From Thermodesulfovibrionales bacterium (GTDB lineage Bacteria > Nitrospirota > Thermodesulfovibrionia > Thermodesulfovibrionales > Dissulfurispiraceae): DNA of 64,000 nucleotides. Below the pieces are notes generated by a model. It was not told the origin of the DNA and did no database searches. It saw only the letters and a list, made by a program, of their open reading frames with translations. Each line of letters begins with the position of its first letter. The first letter of the stretch is position 1. Location: positions 1-64,000 of the forward strand of contig JAGUWD010000020.1 in NCBI GenBank assembly GCA_020062545.1. The letters are read 5' to 3'. Both the position numbers and the translations under genes were made by a program. Shown here one piece after another: positions 35,727 through 44,470 of the stretch.

Positions 35727-36668
35727 TTATACAAACAATGAACTTACTGACGTCTCTTCATGAATCCTCTTTATTGCCTCTGCTAAAAGTGATGATACGC
35801 TTAATACCCTTAACTTCTTGCATACGCTGACCTTATCATCCAGAGAGATCGTATCGGTTGTTATGACCTCTTCAAGCACTGAATTGTTTATCCTCTCTAT
35901 AGCAGGTCCCGAAAGCACAGCATGGCTGCATGCTGCAAATACCCTCTTTGCACCGTTGTCCTTCAGTGCCTGTGCTGCCTGTGTTGTCGTTCCTGCAGTA
36001 TCTATCATGTCATCGAGGATAATGGCATCCTTACCTTTCACATCACCTATGACATGCATGACCTTTGAGATATTGGCAGCTTCACGCCTTTTATCGACAA
36101 TGGCTAATGAGGCATCCAGCCTCTTTGCAAAGGCACGAGCCCTTTCAACACCGCCTGCATCTGGCGAGACTATAACGAGGTCTTCAAACCTGCATTTCTT
36201 TATATAATCCAGCAAAACAGGGGCAGCATACAGGTGATCGACAGGGATATTGAAAAAGCCCTGTATCTGTGCTGCGTGGAGGTCTATAGTGAGTATCCTG
36301 TTTGTTCCTGCTGCTGTGAGCAGGTCAGCCACAAGCTTTGAGGATATGGGGACACGGGGCTGCACTTTCCTGTCCTGCCGTGCATAGCCATAATATGGTA
36401 TGACTGCTGCTATTCTCCTCGCCGACGCCCTTTTCAAAGCATCTATCAAAAGAAGCAACTCCATTATGTTATGGTTTACAGGAGCGCATGTGGGTTGTAT
36501 TACAAAGACATCATAGCCTCTTACGTTTTCATTGATTTGCACCATTATCTCGCCGTCGCTGAATGCGGTCACTGTGGTATCAGTCAAAGGCATGCCGAAA
36601 TGCTCGCTTACCTTAACAGCGAGGGGCCTGTTTGCATTCCCTGTAATAAGCTTAACTCCGTTAGTCAT
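35727..36668 (-). CDS. prs: ribose-phosphate pyrophosphokinase
   Basis: 313 residues from ATG at 36668 (TGGAGG site). An upstream in-frame ATG at 36776 would translate through tRNA-Gln and is rejected. Motifs: [75 protein letters not shown] and [19 protein letters not shown] (PRPP-binding). It makes PRPP for purine, NAD and tRNA-related pathways; purN, purM and pncB products are in the same window. Confidence 0.96.
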   Translation of the reverse strand: MTNGVKLITGNANRPLAVKVSEHFGMPLTDTTVTAFSDGEIMVQINENVRGYDVFVIQPTCAPVNHNIMELLLLIDALKRASARRIAAVIPYYGYARQDRKVQPRVPISSKLVADLLTAAGTNRILTIDLHAAQIQGFFNIPVDHLYAAPVLLDYIKKCRFEDLVIVSPDAGGVERARAFAKRLDASLAIVDKRREAANISKVMHVIGDVKGKDAIILDDMIDTAGTTTQAAQALKDNGAKRVFAACSHAVLSGPAIERINNSVLEEVITTDTISLDDKVSVCKKLRVLSVSSLLAEAIKRIHEETSVSSLFV

Positions 36669-36703
36669 TTTTTCCTCCACATATGCTGTTTTGTGGCTAT
36701 TTC

Positions 36704-36775
36704 CTGGGGCGCCAGGATTCGAACCTGGGAATGGCAGATCCAAAATCTGCTGACTTACCGCTTGTCGACGCCCCA
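36704..36775 (-). tRNA. tRNA-Gln (anticodon TTG)
   Basis: The minus strand gives a 7-bp acceptor stem TGGGGCG/CGCCCCA. The anticodon arm GCAGA-TTTTGGA-TCTGC shows anticodon TTG, and the T arm is CCAGG-TTCGAAT-CCTGG. The D arm is regular and the discriminator base is G. CCA is not encoded. It lies 35 bp upstream of prs and downstream of ispE, and may be cotranscribed with them. Confidence 0.95.
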
Positions 36776-36780
36776 AATTA

Positions 36781-36838
36781 GCTCGTGGCTATTAGCTGAC
36801 AGCCTTAAAACCATGAGCCATGAGCTATGAACTAATAA
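36781..36838. repeat. 7-bp tandem repeats next to tRNA-Gln
   Basis: GCTCGTG GCTATTA GCTGACA GCC at 36781-36804 is followed after A-rich bases by CCATGAG CCATGAG CTATGAA CTAATAA at 36811-36838. The second block includes the last codons and stop of ispE. Confidence 0.65.
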
Positions 36839-37739
36839 TTGTTTCTACAACTCTATTCCAGTGCGATGAAAACTGCCTCGATGCATTAACCGCCTTATCC
36901 CTGTCCTCGAAAAGACCGAATACGGCCGAGCCGCTGCCGCTCATAATAGCCATGGATGCCCCGGCATTAAGCACTTTGTCCTTCAAACTGCCGACATCAG
37001 GATATTCCTCTATAACAGCATCCTCAAAATCATTATGTACTCCGGCCTTGAGAAAAGAAATATCCCCTGCCTTAAGGGCATTATAAATTAAATTAATATT
37101 ATTAATCTTATCCACTGTTTTTGTCAATTTTTTTGAGTTTTGAACTTTGAGCTTTGAGCTTATCTTTTCATATGCCCATGCTGTGGATATTGATATGGAA
37201 GGCTTTATAAGCAGCAACGTATAAGATATGTCTATTTTAAGCGGTGTCAGAATCTCTCCCCTTCCTTCAGCAATAGCCATTGGATAACCGGCCATATTGC
37301 CAAAAAAAAACGGTACATCAGACCCGAGCATGCTGCCAATGGTCTTCAATTCATCGTCTTTCAGCCCGAGACCCCACAGCTTATTTAAACCTATCAATGT
37401 ACAAGCTGCATCGCTGCTCCCCCCGCCAAGGCCTGCGCCGGATGGGATCTCCTTTTTCAGGACAATCCTTGCTCCATTCTTTACCCCGGTATGTGATTGG
37501 AGGCTTTTGGCAGCCTTATAGACAAGATTGTGTTGTGGCTGGATATCCATATCAGTAATGAGTTCAATGGTATCGGAATGCTCAAAGGCCAGCGTGTCAT
37601 AAAGTCCTATACAGTGCATCAATGAAAGGATATCATGATAACCATCATCCCTTTTATTCAGTACATAAAGGGACCAGTTTATCTTGGCAGGGGCCTTTAA
37701 AACAAGTGACGAGTGACGAGTGGCGAGTGGCGAGTTCAC
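36825..37739 (-). CDS. ispE: 4-diphosphocytidyl-2-C-methyl-D-erythritol kinase
   Basis: 304 residues. The GHMP-kinase motifs are KAPAKINWSLYVLNKRDDGY, EIPSGAGLGGGSSDAACTLI and MSGSGSAVFGLF. IspE phosphorylates CDP-ME in the non-mevalonate isoprenoid pathway. Two 7-bp repeat tracts lie in frame: one encodes the first ten residues including the GTG start (37704-37738), the other a Lys/Ser-rich linker at about residues 195-205 (37131-37158). Without them the protein would be of normal size. No Shine-Dalgarno site precedes the start. Confidence 0.93.
   Translation of the reverse strand: MNSPLATRHSSLVLKAPAKINWSLYVLNKRDDGYHDILSLMHCIGLYDTLAFEHSDTIELITDMDIQPQHNLVYKAAKSLQSHTGVKNGARIVLKKEIPSGAGLGGGSSDAACTLIGLNKLWGLGLKDDELKTIGSMLGSDVPFFFGNMAGYPMAIAEGRGEILTPLKIDISYTLLLIKPSISISTAWAYEKISSKLKVQNSKKLTKTVDKINNINLIYNALKAGDISFLKAGVHNDFEDAVIEEYPDVGSLKDKVLNAGASMAIMSGSGSAVFGLFEDRDKAVNASRQFSSHWNRVVETIISS
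37131..37158. repeat. 7-bp tandem repeats inside ispE
   Basis: TTTTGAG TTTTGAA CTTTGAG CTTTGAG, in frame within ispE, encoding part of the SSKLKVQNSKKL linker. Confidence 0.7.
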
Positions 37740-37775
37740 AACAACTAATTTTGAATTTTAAGTTTTAATTTCTGA
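37704..37775. repeat. two 7-bp repeat tracts at the ispE/TPR gene junction
   Basis: AAGTGAC GAGTGAC GAGTGGC GAGTGGC GAGTTCA at 37704-37738 encodes the IspE N-terminus; ATTTTGA ATTTTAA GTTTTAA TTTCTGA at 37748-37775 encodes the last residues of the TPR protein. The unit sequences differ but the 7-bp period is shared. Confidence 0.7.
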
Positions 37776-39475
37776 ATCTTTTTCTCGACCCTATTCTTCA
37801 GGCCTTCTTCCTTCTCATGGAACTTTAACGCTTCTGTCCACGCATTAATGGCATCTATATTATTGCCCATTGCTTCATAGACATCACCGATATGTTCGTG
37901 CAAAACAGGGTCGTCCTTTACAAGACCAAGTGCCTTTTTAAGCGTATTTAACGCTTCTTCCAACTTGCCAAGCCTGAAGTAAACCCAGCCAAGGCTGTCT
38001 ATTATATATCCACTGTCGGGTTTTAGCTCCAGTGCCTTTTTTATGAGAGACAATGCCTCTTCAAGATTTATCCCCTTGTCAGCATAACTGTATCCGAGGT
38101 AGTTAAGGGCATCGGCATGATTGGGATTAAGCTGGATTGTGCGTTTCAGGTATACCACCATATCATCGAACCGCCCCATTTTCTCATACACGACCGCTGT
38201 GCTGAAATGCAGTTCATCACTGCCGCTGAAGCGTTTTAACCCTTCCTGTAATACAGCCTCTGCCTTTGCATACTCTTTAGCCTGAATATATGCATTGCCG
38301 AGATAGGCATATATCTCGGGCTTTTCCTTCTCAAAACTCAATATCTCCTCGTATACCTTAATGGCGTCCGCATAACGGTTCTGCCGTGAATAAATAAGGG
38401 CAAGGTTTAAAAATGCATTTATATTTTTAGGGTCTGATGATATTATCTTCTTCAGTTCTTCTATGGCTTCATCGTATCTCTTCAATTCCGCAAGCACAAT
38501 GGACAGATAGTACCGTGACGCAATATCGTCAGGCCGTGCCTCAAGCACTATCCTGAATTCGGAGATAGCCTTATCATACTGCCTCTGCTGAAGATAAAGA
38601 AGACCGAGCCTCTGGTGGATATCTATATTCCTTGGCGCTTCCTTTAAAATCCCCTCAAGTTCATTAATAGCCTTTTCAAAGGACTTCTCTGTAAGGTACA
38701 GTTGTGCAAGCCTTTCCCTTGCAAAGAGGTTATGGGGATTAATACTCAAGACCTTTTTATAATAATCCTCCGCGGCCTTTAAATCACCCTTTATCTCTCT
38801 GACAAGACCTAAATTCAGATAAGCAGCATCGAAGAAGGGATTGATCTCTATAATTCTCTTAAAACGTTCTTCTGCCTTATCGTAATCCTTCTTTTCCATA
38901 TTAATGGAGCCCATATAATACATAGCCATGATATTTTCAGGGTCTTTTTTCAAAAGGGTCTCAAAAATATCGAGCGCCTTCTGAAACTCTCCCTTTGTGG
39001 CATAAAGGACTCCTAAAAAGAGGGATGCCTCATTCTTTTCCGGAGCCATTTTAAGGATATTTTCGTATACCCTTATGGCATCGTCAACCCTCCTCTGGGA
39101 GTTATAGATCTCACCGAGGAGTAAAAGGGCAGGCACATTATCAGGATGTTGAGCAGCAACTTCTTCAAGTCTTGTCAGGGCTTCCTGTATCCTTCCCAGT
39201 TTCACAAGCATATAGCTTATCTGGGTTTTCAGATGTGCTGATGCAGGGTCAAAGTTCAGGGCGTTTAAATAGTGTTTCAGGGCATCTTCCCATTTGCCGC
39301 TGATTTCTGCCTCATATCCCAGCAAATACTCAAAATAAGCCTTTTCAGGATGTGAAACTGATTCATTTTCTGCCTGAGACGATGCAATATCTATCTGTTT
39401 ATTGCGGCTTTTAGAGAATGCCGAACACGAAGCAGTAAAGGTAAATATGCATACTATAATGATAAATATTTTCAT
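37745..39475 (-). CDS. TPR-repeat lipoprotein
   Basis: 576 residues. The N-terminus IIIVCIFTFTASCSAFSKS is a lipoprotein signal with lipobox TASC. From about residue 40 to the end there are roughly fourteen tetratricopeptide repeats, with the usual pattern of Gly-8, Tyr-11, Ala-20 and Pro-32 (for example AEERFKRIIEINPFFDAAYL). It is likely an outer- or inner-membrane-anchored scaffold for protein complexes. The C-terminal KIQKLKLKIQN is encoded by 7-bp repeats. It is followed closely by ispE. Confidence 0.85.
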   Translation of the reverse strand: MKIFIIIVCIFTFTASCSAFSKSRNKQIDIASSQAENESVSHPEKAYFEYLLGYEAEISGKWEDALKHYLNALNFDPASAHLKTQISYMLVKLGRIQEALTRLEEVAAQHPDNVPALLLLGEIYNSQRRVDDAIRVYENILKMAPEKNEASLFLGVLYATKGEFQKALDIFETLLKKDPENIMAMYYMGSINMEKKDYDKAEERFKRIIEINPFFDAAYLNLGLVREIKGDLKAAEDYYKKVLSINPHNLFARERLAQLYLTEKSFEKAINELEGILKEAPRNIDIHQRLGLLYLQQRQYDKAISEFRIVLEARPDDIASRYYLSIVLAELKRYDEAIEELKKIISSDPKNINAFLNLALIYSRQNRYADAIKVYEEILSFEKEKPEIYAYLGNAYIQAKEYAKAEAVLQEGLKRFSGSDELHFSTAVVYEKMGRFDDMVVYLKRTIQLNPNHADALNYLGYSYADKGINLEEALSLIKKALELKPDSGYIIDSLGWVYFRLGKLEEALNTLKKALGLVKDDPVLHEHIGDVYEAMGNNIDAINAWTEALKFHEKEEGLKNRVEKKIQKLKLKIQN

Positions 39476-39540
39476 TTGATGTGCTTAATTATGGCATAAA
39501 AGGCATGCAAATATAAAGCCAATAAATGGGTGATATTGAT

Positions 39541-39582
39541 AAAAAATTGGAGTAACAGGGTTGCTTTACACCCCATTACTCC
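39541..39582 (-). terminator. intrinsic terminator after the Cys-rich peptide gene
   Basis: On the minus strand GGAGTAA-TG-GGGT, a short loop, ACCC-TG-TTACTCC, then AATTTTTT. The stem is about 11 bp and is followed by a six-T run at 39546-39541. It ends the radical SAM-peptide transcript 22 bp past the peptide stop. The 8-bp units ACTCCGAC ACTCCATT ACTCCATC at 39579-39602 form part of it. Confidence 0.8.
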
Positions 39583-39603
39583 GACACTCCATTACTCCAT
39601 CGA

Positions 39604-39666
39604 TTAGCAGGAACCTTTGCACTTGCAGGTGGTTGATCCCTTCTTGGATACCTTTCTTATAACCAT
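39604..39666 (-). CDS. 20-residue Cys-rich peptide, putative RiPP precursor
   Basis: The reading frame MVIRKVSKKGSTTCKCKGSC followed by TAA is preceded by an ideal ribosome-binding site (GGGAGGTG, 7 bp before ATG), so it is almost certainly translated. The N-terminal half is basic, the C-terminal half has three Cys in CKCKGSC. It starts 51 bp after the stop of a radical SAM/SPASM enzyme gene on the same strand and is followed by a terminator. This is the layout of a ribosomally made, post-translationally modified peptide with its maturase. I cannot assign it to a named family. Confidence 0.75.
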   Translation of the reverse strand: MVIRKVSKKGSTTCKCKGSC

Positions 39667-39695
39667 ATCGACACCTCCCTTTCATAGGGTTAATC

Positions 39696-39712
39696 CAGGG
39701 CTTCATGCCCTG
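39696..39712 (-). other. intercistronic hairpin between maturase and peptide genes
   Basis: CAGGGC/GCCCTG with a five-base loop. No T-run follows on the minus strand, so it is not a full terminator; it may stabilise a processed peptide mRNA or attenuate transcription. Confidence 0.5.
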
Positions 39713-39717
39713 ATATT

Positions 39718-40857
39718 TTATGTCTTCATTATATCATACCCATAACATTTGTAAAGGTCTTTTTTTCTGTTGTCTCCTGCTCGAAATCTGCACCCCCCCC
39801 TGCACTCATCAATAAACCTGCATGACATATCAGAACATTCCAGTTCATTTAACTTCACAGGCATTATCCTTTCCCATGACTTCCTCAGCCCCTCACTGAT
39901 ATTGCCAACAGGCGTGTGAGAATAAAAAGCGCATTTACATATATTCCCATTGGCAAGCACAGACACGAGATGCAGGCCGCATGCAAATCCTTCTCCTCCA
40001 CCGTGCAGTCCCCCGCCAAAGCCATAATTAAGGTATTTTCCCGCTATTTCCGGTGGAACCTGAAAAATATGGTTTTCCTTTAAATTGCCTGAAACACACG
40101 GCACATCCACTGTCCAGTCCTTGATCCCGATTTTTCTGAATATATCAGCCATCTCATCGAATTCATCGAGATTCTTTCCATGAACCATTGTAGCTACCGA
40201 GACACTAATTCCTGCATCAATTGCTTCGCGAATCTTCTTCATTACTATTTTATATGTGCCTTTCCCCCTTATTGCTTCATGCCCGCGTTCCATGCCATCA
40301 ACGCTGAACTGTATCTCATCCGCATTAAGTCCCTTTAAAACTTTTTCATTTAACAAAAGGCCGTTTGTAAAAAGTATCTTCCTGAAATTATATTCGGGCA
40401 ATAATGTATTGATTTCATTAAAATGACTGTGCATCAAAGGCTCCCCTCCTGTTATCAGAAGGCGCAGCCCCTGCATCTCTTCGAACTCATCAAGAACAAT
40501 CTTTATTTTATCAGGGGAAATTTCATTATTCATGGGCTTTCCTATATAACAATGCCCGCATTTAAGATTGCACTTATCAGTAATCTGGAGTTCGAGATAC
40601 CTCAATGAAGGGACAGGAGATTTTGCAAGCACTGGCCTTTTAGTGTTGACAGCTTCTTTGGTCAATATCCCTTCCGAAAGGCAATAATCAATGAATCCGG
40701 CATCTGCATTGTCAATACACCCTTCAGGAGTTGAGCACTTTTTCAAAAACTCAAAGGCATTGTCGTCCAGCTCGTAGAGTTCGTCTCCCTTTATATCATA
40801 AACAGAAGGTGTTTCAAGCCACTTCAGGACAAACCCGTCTGAAAGATAATATCTCAT
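39718..40857 (-). CDS. radical SAM/SPASM peptide-maturase-like protein
   Basis: 379 residues. Residues 1-85 look like a small winged-helix (PqqD/RRE-like) region (VYDIKGDELYELDDNAFEFL). The radical SAM motif is CNLKCGHC at about 107-114, then LITGGEPLMH and FSVDGMERGHEAIRG. The SPASM region has Cys in FACGLHLVSVLANGNICKC, CSDMSCRFIDECRGGCRF and a last CYGYD, enough for two auxiliary clusters. Such enzymes install thioether or other crosslinks in short peptides. The Cys peptide encoded 51 bp downstream is its obvious candidate substrate. Divergent from nagZ with only 36 bp between the starts. Confidence 0.82.
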   Translation of the reverse strand: MRYYLSDGFVLKWLETPSVYDIKGDELYELDDNAFEFLKKCSTPEGCIDNADAGFIDYCLSEGILTKEAVNTKRPVLAKSPVPSLRYLELQITDKCNLKCGHCYIGKPMNNEISPDKIKIVLDEFEEMQGLRLLITGGEPLMHSHFNEINTLLPEYNFRKILFTNGLLLNEKVLKGLNADEIQFSVDGMERGHEAIRGKGTYKIVMKKIREAIDAGISVSVATMVHGKNLDEFDEMADIFRKIGIKDWTVDVPCVSGNLKENHIFQVPPEIAGKYLNYGFGGGLHGGGEGFACGLHLVSVLANGNICKCAFYSHTPVGNISEGLRKSWERIMPVKLNELECSDMSCRFIDECRGGCRFRAGDNRKKDLYKCYGYDIMKT

Positions 40858-40893
40858 GGTTTATTTTAAAAAATTAACAGGCATATTGTCTCC

Positions 40894-42402
40894 ATGTTTG
40901 CCAATCTGATAAACTCTCATATGCTTAATACCTTAAACTCCCTGGGAAAAAAACTTTATCAGCTCATAATCAGCAGACTCGATGGGGATAAAATTCAATC
41001 AGAAGAATATCAAAATAAAATATTTAACCTTGTTGAAAAGGGCATTAGCGGCTTTATAATCTTTGGCGGAGAGAAAGATGAAATAAAGGAATTCATCGCT
41101 GGATTGCAGGCAACCTCGGAAATACCGCTCTTTATAGCATCCGACATTGAGCGCGGAGTCGGACAGCAAATAAAAGGCGCAACAAATTTTCCATGCCAGA
41201 TGGCAGTGGCAGCAGCTATAGATAAAGACAGGCCTGAAGACATATTGCTCCTCAACATAATAATACAGGCCATAGCAGATGAGGCTATAGATATCGGGAT
41301 AAACATGCCTTTGATTCCGGTAATGGATGTAAATCAGAACCCGGACAATCCCATAATATGCACAAGGGCTTTTTCTGACAATCCCAGAACAGTGGCGTGG
41401 TTCGGCTCGCACTACATAAAATTCTTCGAAGACTCAGGCATGGTAAGCTGTCCAAAACACTTTCCGGGTCATGGAGATACCGCTGTAGATTCCCATATCT
41501 CCCTTCCTGTTATCACTAAATCTAAAGATGATCTGATGAAAACAGACCTAATGCCTTTCATTAAATCCATCAGAGCAGGCGCAGGCAGCATCATGGTCGG
41601 ACATCTTAAAGTGCCGGAATTGGATTCAAAGCCCGCAAGCCTGTCCAAAAAAATAATCACGGATTTGTTAAAAAAAGAATTGGGCTTTAATGGCCTTGTA
41701 ATCACAGATGCGCTGAATATGAGCGCTTTGAAAGATTTCGGAAATGTCCCTGCCGAGTGCATAAAGGCAGGAGTTGATATCCTGCTCCATCCCGTGGATG
41801 CGGATGTGACGGTAACGGAGCTATTATCAGCTATTAAGTCTAAAGAGATCAGCGAAGATCAGATTGACAGAACATTAGAGCGCATAATCAAAACAAAGGA
41901 GAGGTTTAGCAAAATCAAAAAACCGGATGTAAATTATAAAGCCCATTCATTCATCTCAGAACAGATCTCCGATATGTCAATAACTCTCGTAAAAAGCAGT
42001 CCAGACATATTGCCTATTTCAAATAAAAATGCTCATATTGTATTTGCAGGTGTTGATGATATTTATAAATCATCTATATTAAAAAATCATTTCACCTCAG
42101 AGCCGCAACCTCTGAACTCCGAACTGTTAATCATTGCAATATTCACAAGCATTGCTGCATGGAAGGGAATCTCGGGTATAAGCAATGAAGAGAAGCAAAG
42201 GATCATAGAGCTTATTAGGCAGGCAAAAAGCTCAATAGTCATCTCATTCGGAAGCCCATATGTTTTAAGGCACTTTAATGAAGCTGATGTGCTGATTGCA
42301 GCCTACGAGCCTTCCGAGCAGGCACAAATGGCGGTGATAAAATGTCTGAAAGGAGAGATAGAATTCAGCGGAAAACTGCCGGTAAGAAGGGACAACATTT
42401 GA
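40894..42402 (+). CDS. nagZ: beta-N-acetylhexosaminidase, glycoside hydrolase family 3 (NagZ-like)
   Basis: 502 residues. The GH3 catalytic domain (about 15-350) contains FIASDIERGVGQQIKGATNF, CPKHFPGHGDTAVDSHISLP (the His/Asp acid-base loop typical of NagZ) and GLVITDALNMSAL (nucleophile Asp). The extra 150 C-terminal residues form a second GH3-like domain, as in Gram-positive and two-domain NagZ. It removes GlcNAc from muropeptides. No clear signal peptide is seen, pointing to a cytoplasmic enzyme, and ampG follows at once. Confidence 0.9.
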   Translation: MFANLINSHMLNTLNSLGKKLYQLIISRLDGDKIQSEEYQNKIFNLVEKGISGFIIFGGEKDEIKEFIAGLQATSEIPLFIASDIERGVGQQIKGATNFPCQMAVAAAIDKDRPEDILLLNIIIQAIADEAIDIGINMPLIPVMDVNQNPDNPIICTRAFSDNPRTVAWFGSHYIKFFEDSGMVSCPKHFPGHGDTAVDSHISLPVITKSKDDLMKTDLMPFIKSIRAGAGSIMVGHLKVPELDSKPASLSKKIITDLLKKELGFNGLVITDALNMSALKDFGNVPAECIKAGVDILLHPVDADVTVTELLSAIKSKEISEDQIDRTLERIIKTKERFSKIKKPDVNYKAHSFISEQISDMSITLVKSSPDILPISNKNAHIVFAGVDDIYKSSILKNHFTSEPQPLNSELLIIAIFTSIAAWKGISGISNEEKQRIIELIRQAKSSIVISFGSPYVLRHFNEADVLIAAYEPSEQAQMAVIKCLKGEIEFSGKLPVRRDNI

Positions 42403-43634
42403 GCAAATTAACCCCTTATCTTCAGGTATTCACAAGCAGGCGGATTGCGACAGTGACACTTCTCGGATTTGCTTCCGGCCTTCCTCTGGCATTGACAAGC
42501 GGAACGCTTCAGGCATGGATGGCTGTTGATGGAGTAGATATAAAAACCATCGGCATCTTTGCCCTTGTCGGACTTCCTTACACCGTGAAATTCCTCTGGT
42601 CTCCGATAATGGACAGGTTTGTCCCGCCGCTTTTAGGAAGGCGCAGGGGATGGATGATCATTACACAAATCGCATTAATATTTGGCATAGCTGCAATGGC
42701 ATTCAACTCACCAAAACAAGCCCCTTTGCTCATAGCTGCATTTGCATTAATAGTGGCCTTTTCTTCTGCATCTCAGGATATTGTTGTTGACGCATATCGC
42801 GCCGATGTATTGAGAGAAAAGGAGCGGGGTGCAGGGGCTGCAGTTTTTGTTATGGGCTACCGTATTGCAATGCTCGTATCCGGTGCACTGGCTCTTATAC
42901 TTTCAGATAATATAGGCTGGCATAATACTTATCTGCTCATGGCCGGGTTAATGGCAATTGGCGTAATATCGGCATTTTTTGGCCCTGAGCCAGAAGAGAA
43001 AATCATCCCTCCCAAAAGTCTTCAGGAAGCGATTTGGGGGCCATTGAAGGACTATTTTTCGAGACGCTCTGCTGTCATGCTGCTGCTTCTGATCATCCTG
43101 TACAAACTCGGAGACGCATATGCCGGTTCATTAACCACAGCATTTCTGATAAAAGGCGTGGGTTTTACACCGACAGATGTTGGCACTATCAATAAAGGAC
43201 TCGGTCTCGTATCGCTCATTGTGGGAGCAATGTTCGGAGGCGCATTAATGGCAAGGCTCGGCCTTTTCCGCTCTCTGCTATTATTCGGCGTTCTTCAGGC
43301 AGTATCTAATCTCTCATTCATGGTTCTATCATGGATTGGAAAAAGCTACGGGATGCTGATTTTTGCTGTGGCCTTCGAAAACCTGAGCGGAGGCATGGGC
43401 ACATCGGCCTTTGTAGCACTGCTTATGAGTATGTGCAATCAAAGATACAGTGCAACCCAATACGCACTTTTGTCTTCCCTCGCTGCACTTGGAAGAATTT
43501 TCATCGCTCCGACATCTGGATTCCTCGTTTCCGCTATTGGCTGGCCAGCCTTCTTTTTTATAACCACACTTACAGCATTGCCAGGATTGGGGCTATTGTG
43601 GTGGATGAGAAAAGAGATAGAGGCCTCAATATAA
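42399..43634 (+). CDS. ampG: AmpG-like muropeptide permease (MFS)
   Basis: 411 residues from a TTG at 42399 that overlaps the nagZ stop (TTGA). An ATG at 42342 would lengthen it by 19 residues; the TTG start gives the same spacing to GFASGLPLALTSGTLQAWM as in E. coli AmpG. Twelve hydrophobic helices are evident, with KFLWSPIMDRFVPPLLGRRR between helices two and three. AmpG imports GlcNAc-anhydroMurNAc-peptides, which NagZ then cleaves; their coupling strongly supports both calls. The 3' end overlaps the convergent DUF1460 gene by 65 bp. Confidence 0.88.
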   Translation: MSKLTPYLQVFTSRRIATVTLLGFASGLPLALTSGTLQAWMAVDGVDIKTIGIFALVGLPYTVKFLWSPIMDRFVPPLLGRRRGWMIITQIALIFGIAAMAFNSPKQAPLLIAAFALIVAFSSASQDIVVDAYRADVLREKERGAGAAVFVMGYRIAMLVSGALALILSDNIGWHNTYLLMAGLMAIGVISAFFGPEPEEKIIPPKSLQEAIWGPLKDYFSRRSAVMLLLLIILYKLGDAYAGSLTTAFLIKGVGFTPTDVGTINKGLGLVSLIVGAMFGGALMARLGLFRSLLLFGVLQAVSNLSFMVLSWIGKSYGMLIFAVAFENLSGGMGTSAFVALLMSMCNQRYSATQYALLSSLAALGRIFIAPTSGFLVSAIGWPAFFFITTLTALPGLGLLWWMRKEIEASI

Positions 43635-44331
43635 CAATTCCGGGTTTATTGGCAATATAATCTCTAAAATCCTCATCAACCACCTTTCTCTTTACAGACG
43701 AGGCATGACGCAAATAGACTTTATCGCTATCCTTGATGATAATCCCTACATGCGAGACATCCAATCCCTTAATATCCGAATATATTCCCGTATAATCTCC
43801 TGTTTTTAATTTACTTATAATGGAATCATCGATGGCAACTGAAGGTATGTATTTAACAGCACGCATTTTGGGAGCAATACCGTTTAAAAAATATGTCCCG
43901 TCTTCTTTTACATTAAGCATCTTCTCAACTTTTATTGAGCTTTTGCCGCCTATCTCTTCTGTAGCATCCTCAACAAACTCTGAATTTGATTCCACCCAAT
44001 CCGTAAAAAAGTGGTTCCTGTTTTCAAATGTAATCCTTCCCGATTTATACCTTACCCTTCTCAAATTATCCTTAAATTCTGAAAAAGAGGCAGACAATCT
44101 CATCGCCTCCACATAATCGATAAAAGTAAAACAGTCAACCACCGAGAGGTTTATGACAAAGACCTCAGGCGTTTTAATGTCTCCTATCAAGGTTTTTTCC
44201 TGATATGGCAAGCCGAGGAATTTCTCTGAAAAAAAGGCTATCCTCTCTCCTGCGCCCTGAATTTCTGCGGCTTCGCGCATAATAGCGCTCACTCTCTTCT
44301 CTGTCCATCTGCCTAAAATGACGGATTCCAT
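43570..44331 (-). CDS. DUF1460 amidase-like protein (NlpC/P60 fold)
   Basis: 253 residues. LSVVDCFTFIDYVEAMRLSA contains the catalytic Cys of DUF1460 proteins, and VSHVGIIIKDSDKVYLRHAS the catalytic His. Characterised DUF1460 proteins are N-acetylmuramyl-L-alanine amidases active on anhydro-muropeptides. No signal peptide is obvious. Its position opposite ampG links it to wall recycling. The last 15 or so codons run antisense to ampG, an unusually long convergent overlap. Confidence 0.82.
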   Translation of the reverse strand: MESVILGRWTEKRVSAIMREAAEIQGAGERIAFFSEKFLGLPYQEKTLIGDIKTPEVFVINLSVVDCFTFIDYVEAMRLSASFSEFKDNLRRVRYKSGRITFENRNHFFTDWVESNSEFVEDATEEIGGKSSIKVEKMLNVKEDGTYFLNGIAPKMRAVKYIPSVAIDDSIISKLKTGDYTGIYSDIKGLDVSHVGIIIKDSDKVYLRHASSVKRKVVDEDFRDYIANKPGIVILRPLSLFSSTTIAPILAML

Positions 44332-44337
44332 AAATGC

Positions 44338-44343
44338 TATAAT
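44338..44343 (+). promoter_or_regulatory. putative -10 box for the nagA leader
   Basis: TATAAT exactly, 44 bp before the first mini-ORF. A weak -35 (near 44315) cannot be fixed with confidence. Confidence 0.35.
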
Positions 44344-44386
44344 ATCAGAAAGTGTCTAAAAATCCACTCTGTGATGGAGGGCAGGA

Positions 44387-44470
44387 ATGCTGAAAAGCCT
44401 TTACCAGCGAAATTTGAAAACTACATTCTATTATATCCGTCATCCGCGTCGGTGGCTGGTGTTTAAATAA
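44387..44470 (+). CDS. 27-residue leader ORF 1 upstream of nagA
   Basis: ATG at 44387 with a strong GGAGG site; product MLKSLYQRNLKTTFYYIRHP plus seven residues, basic and aromatic. The stop overlaps the next ORF start (TAATG). No family recognised. Because the downstream ORFs lack their own ribosome-binding sites, this short frame is likely to be translated. Confidence 0.5.
   Translation: MLKSLYQRNLKTTFYYIRHPRRWLVFK

Noticed and set aside
36669-36776. N-terminal extension of prs from ATG at 36776
   Set aside because: It would translate through tRNA-Gln; ATG at 36668 has a GGAGG site and matches the family start.
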